Below, piece by piece: positions 26,301 to 37,797 of a DNA stretch of 64,000 nucleotides. Position numbers and translations under genes: made by a program. The notes below the pieces were generated by a model. The model was not told the origin of the DNA. It searched no databases and worked only from the letters and a program-made list of their open reading frames with translations. How positions within the stretch are numbered: the first letter of the stretch is position 1; each line of letters begins with the position of its first letter. The stretch is from contig JAYKAV010002508.1 of assembly GCA_035582835.1 (NCBI GenBank), forward strand, positions 433,051 through 497,050. Reading direction: 5' to 3'. This stretch comes from Phoebastria nigripes. Taxonomy: Eukaryota; Chordata; Aves; Procellariiformes; Diomedeidae.

Positions 26301-28557
26301 CTTCTGTGTGTGGAGCCTCACCTAGGAAGTGTGCTCTGAAAACATTGATTAGACTCAACTCTGCAGCTGAACTACATGGAGAGCTCCTGTGGAGACTAAT
26401 AGAGCTTAACTAGGGTTCAATGCACTCACCCTGGTCAGGGAAAGGAGTGAAGTAAATCTATCCAGCAGCAGATGTTCTGATGCTTAGTGACCTGTGGGAA
26501 AACACTTGGTAGAGGCAAGGGCATTTAGGCAGCTGCATGGTGTTTGAGGAATTTAAGGAATCCCAGCCCATGTCTTAGGCTTTCCTCCTTGCTCCTTTGC
26601 AATGAGTGCAGAAAAAGAAAAAAGGAAGAACAGGAGGATTTCTCTCTCAGATATTCTTGCAGCATTTCTCTCCTCAGGCTTTGCCCTGCTTGCCTGCTAC
26701 AGCCCTCAGTAAACTATTTCATTGTGAAGCAGGAATGCACTGATTCTGTAGCCACTGAGACAGATCCAGGGTTTTTGCTAGCAAATAAACTAGNAAGCAT
26801 AATCAACATTCTTTCTGAATCCTCATCGTTGCCTTAGGAGGAGGAATTTCAAGTCTATTTTCTATGAACCTTAAATGCGAAGTTTCCGCAAGCACAAATG
26901 CTCCAATATTTTCCCTTCTTCTTGGGTACAGAGGACAATTCTGTCTTGTTTTTGTCCCTAAAAGTATTGACTGTGCTAAACACTAAGCACGTGCTTTCAA
27001 AAGAAAAGCACCATGAATGCTTACATGTCCCTGTATTATCAGCCACGTGCTCCATCACTGGGAGACAAACGGTCCACTGAAATGCGGCTGGCCTGGACGT
27101 TCCACATACCAAGCAGATGCAAGCAGAATGCCATAGGGAAATAAGAAACACATTGTATGTGATTTAAAAGGCTTACAGCTATGGAATATCCTTCTGAAAG
27201 CCTAATGAATATCTCCAACACATACGAAATTGAAATACAAAACGCGCCCTGCATCAGAATACAAAACCACGGAACTGGAGATAATCTCTGAAGAGACCCA
27301 CAAAATAAATCTACTGACAGCAGCACCTATAATCATACAACCCCAGCATTTGGCTTGTCAAAATGTCTCCAAGCTCAGGATTTTCTGTGGAGAGGAAACC
27401 GTCCATGGAGATTCTTTCTTAATTTTATGCCTTCTGTTTGCCACTCAAATAAGTTTGTGAGCTGGGTTTGGGGTTTTTCTTTGTTTTGCCTTCTTAGATG
27501 CTAATACAGCCCAGACTGACTTTGACAAAGTTACTGATTATAAATTCAGCTTTCTTTCCACAGGGCTGGAAAAGGACCATTTAAACAGGCACTTGTTCAA
27601 GTGACTGAAAATACGGGCTTTTTTTTTACCTGGTGACTGCTGAAGTGATAATACCCTATGTTTAGATCCAGTGAAGAGAATATTTAGGAAAAAGGAGGAG
27701 GGAGAGGGGAAAATCTCTCAGGATTAGTCTTGTAAAGGTGCTTTTTTGCATGGACCTCCCTGGTTATTTCACATATGAGCTCTTGGAAGTACGCCTGCAG
27801 AGTTTTCACCAAAAGCTGAGGTGGCAAAGGTGGCAAAGGCAAGGTGAAAGAGGTTAAGAAGATAATTTCATCCCTCATTCTCAAAGGGAAACACAGCTCT
27901 GAAGCAATTTATTCTANAAAGGTGTTAATTCCTGAGTTTTCCCAGTTGCTGTAGTAAGTGGAGGAATGGCTGGTGTTATAGCTGTATTGTGAGGTGAGAA
28001 GCAGGGTTCAGCAGGCCAGGCTCAGTGACTTTCTATCCACAAGACTGATTGTAACAAGGGCTCGGAGTGTCTACTCTGTGGTTAAGCAAGCTGAACCCAA
28101 GGTATGTAAATAGCATAGCTTGTGTTGTTTCTCCTTATCCCTGTGTCATATGCCTTACATAAAGGAGCTATGACACACCTTAAGGAGCAGAAAGCATTCA
28201 GACTCTCCTCCTCCAGAGAGTGCTAAAAGGTTATAAGCACGCTCAAAAAGCAGTGGACAAGTTTGGCTTTGAGAACAGGCTCAGNCTTGCTCATACAGTG
28301 CACCAAGTGTATCAAGGCTTTGGAGCAAAAGCAGACACAGCATAGCACTTTTATATGCAAATCCCAGGAGATGTCTCAACTTTGGGGACAAAGTTCTGGG
28401 AAAAGGTGTGGGAAGACAACACCATAAAATAATAATGCAAAAAATCTGCCTACCATTCCCCAGGTTAGTGCTGCATGGACAGATGATCAAGACTGCCAGG
28501 AACAAAATGTGTACTTTCACANACAAAAAGAGAAAGAAAAGTAACAGATATAATAGA
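23341..28557. other. Non-coding, AT-rich region without recognised gene
   Basis: The AT-rich stretch 23.6-24.2 kb is followed by a 139-codon ORF (24197-24616, +) whose peptide has no known motif. The segment 25.6-26.1 kb contains old-repeat scraps. No exon chain was found. Confidence 0.55.
25900..26130. repeat. Possible tRNA-derived SINE relic
   Basis: The pieces GGTTCAGATTCAGTCCCC and ACAGAGCTATCTGTGG, and TAGGAGAGTATCC nearby, resemble the B-box and neighbouring segments of old sauropsid tRNA-derived repeats. Very diverged; orientation and family are unclear. Confidence 0.3.
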
Positions 28558-28795
28558 TGGGGACTAGGCTGAGACTCAGGAGACCAAGCTGAGAAACTTC
28601 AGCACTAATTTCTGCTCTGCCACTGCCCTGTTGTAGGACCTTGGGAAACTCATTTTGCTTCTCTTTTCTTGCCCACTCACAGTATAAACTCTTCAGGGTG
28701 GGGACTGTCTCTTGCTATACATTTAAACTGTACAATGGGAACTCAGTCTTAGTTCAGGCCTGTTGGTGCTACTGCAATTGAAATAATAGATTGTA
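28558..28795 (+). mobile_element. MIR-like SINE relic
   Basis: Reads ACTCAGGAGACC, TCTGCTCTGCCACTG, GACCTTGGGAAACTCATTTT, then a 3' half with AGGGTGGGGACTGTCTC, GTACAATGGGAACTCAG and GGTGCTACTGCAATTGAAAT. These match the tRNA-derived and CORE parts of MIR-type elements and the sauropsid 3' end (cf. CACAATGGGGCCCTGATC and GGTGCTACCGYAATACAAAT as remembered). Confidence 0.8.
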
Positions 28796-31700
28796 ACAAA
28801 CAACCAAATCAATTGGTGGAAGAGTGCAGATGGGAGTGAAAAGAGATACGGGTGAAAGAATGCGAAGGAGCAGAAAAGGTAGGGAGAAAGAGTGGCCTGA
28901 AAGGAAGAAAGTGAGAAAAGGGAGTAAACAAATGGTAGAAGAGAAATCGAACACAGACAGACAGTGGTCATTCTCAGATCGGCTGATGCATGCAGTTTCC
29001 CACTGTCCAGAGAGAGATTTGGAAATGGCTTGAACAGAGAAAGGGGTGAACAGGCTAAGCAAAGCTTTCCCTTGTCCCCAGTAAGAGAAGTAGTGCTAAT
29101 ACCATCCTGCCCTTCACCAGCTCTCTGCCAACCCTGGTTCCCTGTTCATGAACTCCTAAAAAGCATTTAGTAATCTGAACCTGTAAGACACTTGGTTAAA
29201 GGCAGTGGAATCTCTCTTTAAATACCCAGCACAATTATATCCCCAGCACACCGTCATGCCAGCATTTATTAGTCCTCCAGGGGTCATCTTTGACCTGTGC
29301 TAATGTAATCCTGCTAAAACCTTCTGGCGTATCCGGGGCCTGACTGTCTTCAGCAACACACCGGTGTGAAATATTTTTGGATTAAGATAAAATTAAAATA
29401 CAATTTTCAGGCACTTTTAGAGGAAGTCTTTAGCTTTACTTGTGGCTAAGTGATAGATAGACTCTAAAAGGTTACAAGTAACAGCTAAGTGGCCCAGAAT
29501 ATTGTGATAGAAGGTGAAGTCTATGGAGACGGCCCAAGCTAATGCTTTTTAAAGTCGATGGAAAGATTTCTCTGTCTCTCTGAGTGTTGAATTGGTCTGT
29601 GAGAGACTGGATGAGATCCAATTGAGGCCCATAGTTACCAGAAGTTGCTACCAACCAATGGCTATTCAGTGAGTCACATTAAGCGAAAAGATGGTTGCAG
29701 TAATGTGCTCAGTGACCAATGGCTGCAGACGCAAAATATTTTTCATTCTTCATAGTGGTCTGGGGTCAGAAGACCAGGAAGGAAAGGGCATGAAGGCAAT
29801 AATAATAATGAATTTATCAGTCCACGCATGNCCCCCACCGAGGGATCTTGAGGAACAGTCAGATGAACGTAAACCCCACTCTGTTTTCTGAAAGGTATTT
29901 GGTCCAGAGGGCTGCAGGCTGAAGTCACCGTGCCTGTCAGGCTGACTCCCTTTACCAGCAGTGAACTGCTGCTTTAAAATAAAAATCCAAGAATTGACCT
30001 ACAACCACTACACTGCCAAATACAACTGAGATTTCTTAGAATCTGCTCTCACTGTGTCTTTTGTGTAAAATGTTTCCTAAGATGTCTTTGTGCGGCTATT
30101 AGCTATTGTAGTCGCTGTGCTGTTAAACTTTTTNAAATGGCAAGTCAAAGTGTTTTCTTGAGATCTCTTCTGAAATCCGCTTTTGTTATGGACCACCCTC
30201 AAGTTGAACCTGGAAAACAAAAAAAATATAATAATGAGACTGTTAAGGAATGGGTAATATACCTTTCTTTCACCCTCACTGAAAATTACTCAGAAACATA
30301 TCTTTAAGGGGGCACAGATTTCAGGTCAACCTGAAAGAAGACACTGGAATGAAAACTGGTTAAGACGAAGGATCACAGTGGTGATTATTCAGCCATTGCA
30401 AGTCTTTCAGGGGAAAGTTAAACTAAACACTGCGACGCTTTTTCTATTGGTAAGGCTGGTTAATAGAATAGGACAGAATACAGTGCCTAGAGAAATCGTG
30501 GAATTTTTAATTTTGGAGACTTTTAAGCAGAGCCCAGGCAAATGTTTGCTAGGAACAATTTAGGTAGTGCTGATGCTATGGTGAAGGAGGGGAATAGATC
30601 AGGAGACCTCTTCAGGTCTCCTGTAAATTTATCTTCTTTGATTCTGTGCCTACAAACAGAAAGGAGTGTTAGCCAAGAACACGCTAAACTTGGGAAGGTG
30701 TGCAGTAAGGTTTTAAATCCATTTATATACAAACTGAAATTTAAGAAAATATACATATGAGATGAAGAACTGCAAATGAAAGATGACAGAGAAATAACAC
30801 ACAGGCATTTGAAATGTGGGACGAAAATAAAACAGGATTCAGCTTGGAAAATGCATGCTAACATACTTGGGGAAATATAATCTGAAATAATATCCTCAGT
30901 GGGAAAGCGAAACCTGGAAATCATTTATGTTACAAAGGAGTCTTCTGGCTGATTGAGGACAGCGAATTAGATTGATGTGTTTCAAGCACCACTGTAATGG
31001 ATGGAGCTCAGCTGGGACTTTCAAATTCAGGTTTGCTGCTGCTGCAACTGAGGCACACAAATAAATCCCCCAGCACTCATGGTAGCAGTCTACCAGCTGA
31101 TTTATACCTCCATCGAAAATTTGGCTGGAAGTGTTTAGAAATTCATGCTATTTTACAATGCAAAATTAAACTGACCACCTGCCCTGGGAAATAGCTTTGG
31201 TGTTGAGTCCCTGAAGCTTCACCTGGAGACCAACAGCCAGCTCTAGAGATATGGCCTGATGACCATCTGACTGAACACTGTTTTCCAACAGAGTGAGTAA
31301 GCTAACAGGCACCCTTCCACCCCTCCCCAATTTATGTGTAGTAAGGCAGTCTGAGCAAGGTCTTGATTCACTGACATTAGCAAACATTAAAAATCCTCTT
31401 GCTGGCTTCTATGGACACAGAATTGTACTAATACTGGATATTAAAAATTTCTGAGATTAGCTGGAAGAAAAAACTAGTCAAGTAGGTGGGGAAGAATTCA
31501 AGTGATGAGATAAATCCTAGAAAGCAGCATGAAGAACTGGTAAAAAAACCATGAACACAGATACTGACAATCTCTTAGTTTTTCAATTCTTGCAAATTAT
31601 TAGACATAGTCTCTTCTACCTGCCCTGGCTACCAGCTATGTTCCCTACCAGTCTGTTCACAAGGAGATCTAAAGCCATTGAGGAAAATTCCTTCTCCACC

Positions 31701-34677
31701 TGATAAGAGCAATCAATTCGAACTCCAGACCCTTGCTTATGCAAGGAACTTTAAAATGTGGGTAGACAGAGATGACAGAAATACTACACCCCACCCGGTG
31801 TACTGTTGGCAGCACCTTTTTAACTAGTTACAGAGAAAAACAACATATGAATTTCAGAGACTTTTATTTCCTCAGAGTCCAGGAGCAATAATTTTGTTTT
31901 AGATGTTTTCTTTAACACGAAGTTTTCCATTCTGTCAGGGGCACACTCAGCAGCCCCTGCCATAAGCACAAGTCCAAGCACAGTACGACTTCATGAAAGA
32001 CCTTACATCAGCTGATGGCAGCAATGGGAAAGTCTGTGTTTGCTCTGTGTGAGATCTATGGACTCCAATAGTGAACCTATTTGTACTTACATGCAGGAGT
32101 TAGATGTCCCGTTACCAGATATAAAAAATTAGCTTGGTTCCCTTTGCCTCCAATACTCACTTTGTGATTGTTGTGTCCTTTTCCAACTACTCCAATTGGA
32201 TGCTCCCATGGGCTCTTGACAGCTCTTACTTGTCCATTTGGAAGGAAACAGAAGGTAATGTTTCCAAAGGAACTAACCTACAATCTGAGAAGTCTGCCTC
32301 CTAGCTCTGCTAAGATGTTAGCCACAGAGTAAACCAATCCTTCCACTTCTCCCTGCTCTTGATACTATTTCTCCATCCAAAGCAAGCTTTAATTAGACCT
32401 CCCTGTTTTAACTACATCATGCACTGAAATGAGATCATCGCTATACTCTGGCAAATAAGGTTGATCTGTGTGGTCCTCCAGCTGTGCAGAGTGCTTTTCT
32501 CCATGAAACTTTTCCCGTTCACTGTGAAAGGAATTTTGTTATCTGATATTTTTTCTTTCTATCACTGTATCTTATGAACACATGGAAAGGGTCTGATGTT
32601 GGGCTTCATCAGATTAAGCACAGAGAAGCTGTGTTGGACAAAATCATTTACTGAGTTCATTGTGCAGGATCCTCTCTGAGGGCCTTCAGTGGTGGAAAAT
32701 ACAGCACGACTAGTGGCACAAGCCATGCCAGTTTCCTGCTGAGAAATACTGGATTGGCAAAATCTGCCCATGCTGGGAGCTGAGCCATCTGGGAGGATAC
32801 AGCCCAGGTCACCCAAGACTCATGCTGTCTCCCCACTATGGTCCCAGTTCTGTCGCAGGAGCCCTTTAGGGTGCAGTGGGTCAGTTTGTTTACTGAACTC
32901 AACGGAGTCCTTCCAGATTTAACGCTAGTGCAAACACGATCAAACTTGGGCAAAAATGCATTCAATAGCCTGCAAGGAACAGAAACGTGTGAGTTCTCAA
33001 TTCACTGGCCTTCTTTGTAACCTTAATGTATATCTGCAGGCTATGTAAGTGTTCATAAAGTAACACAAATGACTGGCCAGGATCAGTAGTACACAGTTAT
33101 AAATCCTGATGAAGGGTAGTGATTACTTACTGGTATTTACTTTACCTCTGTTATTTTAGTTATGCCTTCTAGCACATTTCTAAATAAATTCCCTTCTTTT
33201 TTTAATATTTAAAGATCTCTTGCACAAGACATCATGTTATATGTCCATTCACATGAAATCTTGTAACCCACATAGATGTACTTAATTATTCAAAAAATCA
33301 CATCTTGTAGCCCATTATCAATTTTCTGTCTCCTAAATTTGCTCCATTATTTCAGTATTTTTCTGTTAAAGTAGTTTCTTGGACTAGATTCACTGTTCAA
33401 GGAGCAATCTTATGGGGGTGTACAACTGAGGACTATGGTACCCTTGCACTTTAAGTCAGGCCTTAACATATTTCCCTATAGTCTCTCTGCCTCTGTGTAA
33501 TTGTGTATTGAAAACACATCTCACTTGATCTTCGCTGTCACTCCTTGGTCTCTTTTGGTGCTGTTTTCCCGGCTTCTGCTTTCCACTGTGTATTTGTATT
33601 TCAGGTTTTTTTACAGCTGCCTTGCATTTTTCTAAATGCTGTCTTTCCTGATATTATAAATTATATTATAAATATCATATCATTCTGTCTCTCCTGATAG
33701 TGTATGCAATCTCTCCTTATGTTATAAATTTAATTTTTTGTGGGTCATATTCTATGCCCTCAGTGGTAATTTTTATCTTTTTCTTATTGGCATTATCTAA
33801 AAATTTCAATAATATACTATTTTCTCTATTTTCCACATTATATAAAATCACTTTTAACCTCCAGTCCCTAAATTTGCATCACAACATGCTCTCCCTGGAT
33901 CTCTGTGATTTTTCTTGTATCACTATGCAGATTTCTGAAGAACAGGCTACGCATTACAGGACAAAAAACTTGGTTGTTTAGACACCAGTCTCAAACTCGC
34001 AAATGCTTTCAAGTGGATAAAGAGTGAAGTTTGAGGAATGCTAAAACCATAGCGCTTGCTGGGGGACAAGGACTGGCAGGAGTGCATGAGTGACAGGCTG
34101 GTTTGCTGCAAACCCTGAGTCGCTTCAGAAAGCAAGGAGCTTGCCTTTCCTTGGATACTCCCACTTTCTCATTCCATTCATGGGCTGTTACCTAACAAAC
34201 GGAGGGAGAATCAAGCTGTATTGCATTCAGTGTGTTCAGAGGAGAAACAAACCTAGTAACGACTCAGTATCTCCTGGGCTTGACTCCAAGCACAGTGAAA
34301 ACTAGAGGTAAAGAGCTTAGGTCGCTCTGCACTGGGCCAAACTCTACCTGAAGAAAGATACTCAGGAAGGATAGGAACTCTGTGGTGGAGGCAGCCAAGA
34401 AAAGCACACAAAATTTTCTTCAAGGAGGCAGGTAAATGGTAGTTTTTGTGACCGACATTTTTTCAGACAGATTTCCCCAGCTATTTTGCATGCTTTTTTA
34501 ATTCATACGTTTGCCAAGCAGGAGTAGTACAACTAATATCAGCTCCTACAAATCACTGGTGTATAAATGAGCCTGAGATGATGGAGTCCTGCTAAGTGCT
34601 TGGCTGACATCAGCGTGCTGTGCTTTGCTGGCCCAGCATCATGCTGCTGGTGAGGACATGACAGGCAATGGCCCTGC
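28796..34677. other. Non-coding region 3' of the AKAP3 remnant
   Basis: Contains an inverted GGTCA-N4-TGACC motif (29282-29295), the hairpin at 30.6 kb and an old-repeat piece near 32.9 kb (CTGAACTCAACGGAGTCC). DYRK4 kinase motifs (HCDLKPEN, SRFYR, WSLGCI) were looked for by eye and not seen. Confidence 0.55.
30600..30623. other. Perfect inverted repeat, 10-bp stem and 4-base loop
   Basis: CAGGAGACCT, loop CTTC, AGGTCTCCTG. No transcript or element is recognised around it, so its role is unknown; it may be chance. Confidence 0.85.
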
Positions 34678-34833
34678 TCATGAGTTATTAAGCAGCCAGT
34701 TCAAGGCTGGCAACTGAACAGGGTTGCCTACAGCCTCACCAGACTGCCTTTCCTTCTTGTATTTCAGCATTGCTTGTAAAATTTCTCCTACTTTGTACCC
34801 CTTCTCCACTGCTACTGATGACAGTTTCTGAAG
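34678..34833 (-). pseudogene. AKAP3: AKAP3 terminal coding exon, frame intact
   Basis: The exon follows an acceptor ending gttttccgcag and reads LQKLSSVAVEKGYKVGEILQ, then AMLKYKKERQSGEAVGN and a closing LNWLLNNS before TGA (34678-34680). It matches the AKAP3/AKAP4 C-terminus, which ends in a D-W-L-x-x-N-L-like pattern and contains the ERQ-x-GEAVGN signature. It joins the preceding exon in phase 0 across an 867-bp intron. It has no disruption, unlike the large exon. Confidence 0.88.
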
Positions 34834-35700
34834 CTGCGGAAAACCAGAAACACAACAGAAGTGTGTTATACACCAGAAGCGATATACAGGTGTGATATAC
34901 CTGATGTACTGATAAGGTCAATTATTTTAAAGGGGAACTGAAGAGACTGTGCANATGCATGTGCCTGTGTGTGTGAGTGAGCATGGTGTAGCAGATGCAT
35001 CTCAGTCCTCTACTTCCATCCTGCTGTTGGAGGCTTACATTCTCCATGGCTGGATTCTGCAAGAGGCTGCCAAACGGAATGATTACAAGAGGTGAAGAGC
35101 TGCTGTCTGCTAGGTCATTAGTAAAGGGGAGAAGACTCCAAACACAACTCAGACTGCTCTTTGTTGTCCAAGTTGAAGGAAATATAATAAATACAGAGTG
35201 AAAAGTAATTTGGGATTCTGAATTATTTGGATACTCAGAATCCATAGCAATTCAGTAACATGGGTAAAAATGTTTGTGAACAACTCATAATGTTTCTAAT
35301 GTAAACATTTCTTTATTAAATGGCATTGCAATTAGAACATTTCTGAATGTAAACATCATAATTTACGTAACAAAAGTTGAAAGCAAATGTATTTGTTACC
35401 TTTAAATTTAGACACACTGAATTTGTGGGAAATACAGCATATAAGGTAATTTTGCACCACCTTTGTGCTGAGCTAAAGGTACGTATTTTTCTTTACGTCT
35501 TTAATTCCTATTAGTTTACTATTTTGTAACAAGACAGTAGATTTAATATTACCACATTGCTACTGTGGGCACTAGCTTAAAAAAAGAAATGTCTAGAAAA
35601 GATTTTATTAAGAAAATCTTTGTTCCCCGTAAGGCAGTAAGATTGGGGGAACCAACCAAACAACTAAGTACCATCAGGATCTAATTTCTGCTTTGCTTAC

Positions 35701-37797
35701 CTTATTCATGAACTCCTCATCGCCATCCAAGAAGCAAAGCACAGGCATGTCTGCCTGAGAGGCAATCACCCACTGCAAAAGGGCTCAGAGCTGTTACATA
35801 CATTTTCAGAAGAATTTTGATTCACTGATTACTGGATCCAGCCACGGAGTTAGCAGTTCCTATGCCCTTAGAGCCTACTGAACCTGTGCCATCGCCACTG
35901 CTCCCTGGCTCTGCCAGAAGTGACTCAGGGTTGCTGTATTTAACTATCACAAGACACAGCTTTAGCGCTGTATCACCAGACTGCCNATAAATTATGCACT
36001 GCTGCTGTCTTCTCTGATCAGATCGAGTTGATCAGTAAGCATTTTAGTCAGTCCAGGTATGGCGTCTTCACAGGATTGCTCAGTGTCTGAGAGGCCAATA
36101 TGTCCCTTAGTGTTTATGCCAGTATTTTGGTTTGTTTCATCAACAATTGGATTTCCAGGCTGACCTTCTACTTTGCAAACACAAAACCCTCTTCTATTTT
36201 TGTTTATTAACTTCCAGATTAGCATTAATGTAGCACTGGACATGTCATTTTCAGGCTTCTGCCTTACAGTGTCTGACTTCTGTGAATCTGATTCTTCAGC
36301 TTCTTTTGATGGATCCTGACATCTTTCTGAAAATGTTTGGAAGGTGGGACCATGGGACTGCTGTAAGAACAACCCAAAGGCAGTGGGACCTGCTTTGCTA
36401 ACATTGCTACCTTCTGTTGCTTTCTTATTGGCATTCTTCTGCTAGATTAGATGACAATCTATGGGCAATAATGCAATCACAATCAAGCCCATGAACCCGG
36501 TAACATTTTGGCTACATCCCAAATTTCTGAACTCCAGGGCATGTTCCTTGGTGATATTGTTTCAGCTTCCCTTCCTGGTTGTGATTTTGAGCATTGGCTG
36601 CATTGGTTTTGGTTTTCATGCCAGAGGGTAAACCCTTGCTTAATAATGTGGTTACCCACTGCGTCTGCACAGGTCATTTCTTTTTCTTTCGGCAATGTCT
36701 CAGTCCTTGTTGCTGCAAACCTCAATTCTGAGCCTTTGCCTCTGTTTGTGAACCTGTCTTCACAGAGGCATATGCTAGATGTTATCTCCTCCAGGTTTTT
36801 GAACCATCAAGGTAGAATGCAAATGATTCAACATTGCTTGCACAATTTCTTCAGCCTTACAACTGCCTAGGGTGAACAGAGTCAGCTTCACTGAAGAAGC
36901 AAAATCTGAATTAGTCAAGAGTTTGCCTGCTAGGTCATGTAAGTTTTTTTTATACAGGAGTCTATTAAGTCTGAAACCACGGCCTTAGAGTGCTTCAGTA
37001 ACACATTTTCAGCACAATACAAGCTATATTTGAGTCATTTGCCTGACCTTCCATGGTCTTCATAACTGGTCATGAGCCCACCATGACTGAAACCACATTA
37101 TTTGCATAAATTAGTACCTCTTTGCTTAAATTATTTGCAAATTCATCTTGGCCAAAATGTTTTTGTGATGTCATTTTCCCTTTTCTTGTTGTCCTACCCT
37201 TCTCTTCTGGAAAAGCTCATTTCTATTGGAAGACTGGTTTATTTCTTTATAAAAAATGTCTTCTTGGAAGATGGACTCTCTTCATATTTAGTTTCTTTTG
37301 TATTGACATGAGTAACATTTGCTGATGGATTATTTTTATCTTTATTTGTACCCAGTCCAACAGATTTATGACTAGGCTTTCCAAGAACAGCAAAACATGG
37401 GTCAGGGCCATCTGACTTTTCATTAATCTCTTTATGTCCCATTGCAATGACAAGGTTAGACAGTCTGTCAGCATAAAAGCAAACCTCTTCTAACTCTCAC
37501 TTGCCTTCAAGTAGTGGCCTCATCCTCTGCACCCTTTGGCTCCTTTGGATTTGGAGTGGTTTTCATCTTCCAGTGAAAATCTGGTGGCCCAGCGCTGGTT
37601 CTGATAACCAGACTAATATGTTCACCATAGACACTGAATCCTCCTGGTGATACACTGCACTGTTTGAAGCTCTGCCCCTCAGCAGACGGCTGTCTTGAAT
37701 TTCCATCACTCATGCTTTTCAGCTCATCCTCAATGCTGAGTGCAAATCTTTCAGGGTCTTCTTGAAACCAGCTCAAGATTTTGAGTCGCTCAGATTC
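35701..37797 (-). pseudogene. AKAP3: AKAP3 pseudogene, large exon
   Basis: The exon starts after a good acceptor (pyrimidine-rich tract ending actgattcag, next to 37797) and ends at a donor AATAAG|gtaagc at 35701/35700. It spans 2,097 bp, about 700 codons, somewhat less than the main AKAP3 exon in mammals as remembered, so small deletions are likely. At least four frameshifts and four stops interrupt it. A possible extra acceptor (cccttttgcag) lies before the WVIASQ block at about 35.77 kb, so the 3' end of this exon may be a separate exon. One unresolved N (35986) falls inside it but cannot explain the other breaks. Confidence 0.85.

Larger units (their letters stand above)
34678..37797 (-). 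pseudogene. AKAP3: AKAP3 (A-kinase anchoring protein 3) decayed gene, two exons recognised
   Basis: AKAP3 is a sperm flagellum fibrous-sheath protein that anchors PKA regulatory subunits. Read on the - strand, AKAP3 blocks appear in the correct order: LKILSWFQEDPE (about 37.78 kb), the PKA-anchoring helix CFYADRLSNLVIAMGHKEI (about 37.48-37.42), PSSKKTFFIKK (about 37.26), EVLIYANNVVSVMV (about 37.12-37.08), VLLKHSKAVVSDLIDSC (about 37.0), NLHDLAGKLLTNSDFASSVK (about 36.9), GNHIIKQGFTLWHENQ (about 36.65), MSSATLMLIWKLINKN (about 36.22), ALKLCLVIVKYSN (about 35.95), WVIASQADMPVLCF (about 35.75) and the last exon. They lie in different frames. Stops or shifts are seen at 37507 (TGA), 37239 (TAA), about 37140 (shift), 37070 (TGA), about 36998 (shift), about 36945 (shift in an A run), about 36498 (shift), 36442 (TAG where AKAP4-like sequence has Gln) and near 35990 (stop and shift). 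Introns remain and the neighbour is NDUFA9 as in mammals, so this is loss in place. The first coding exon was not found. Confidence 0.9.
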
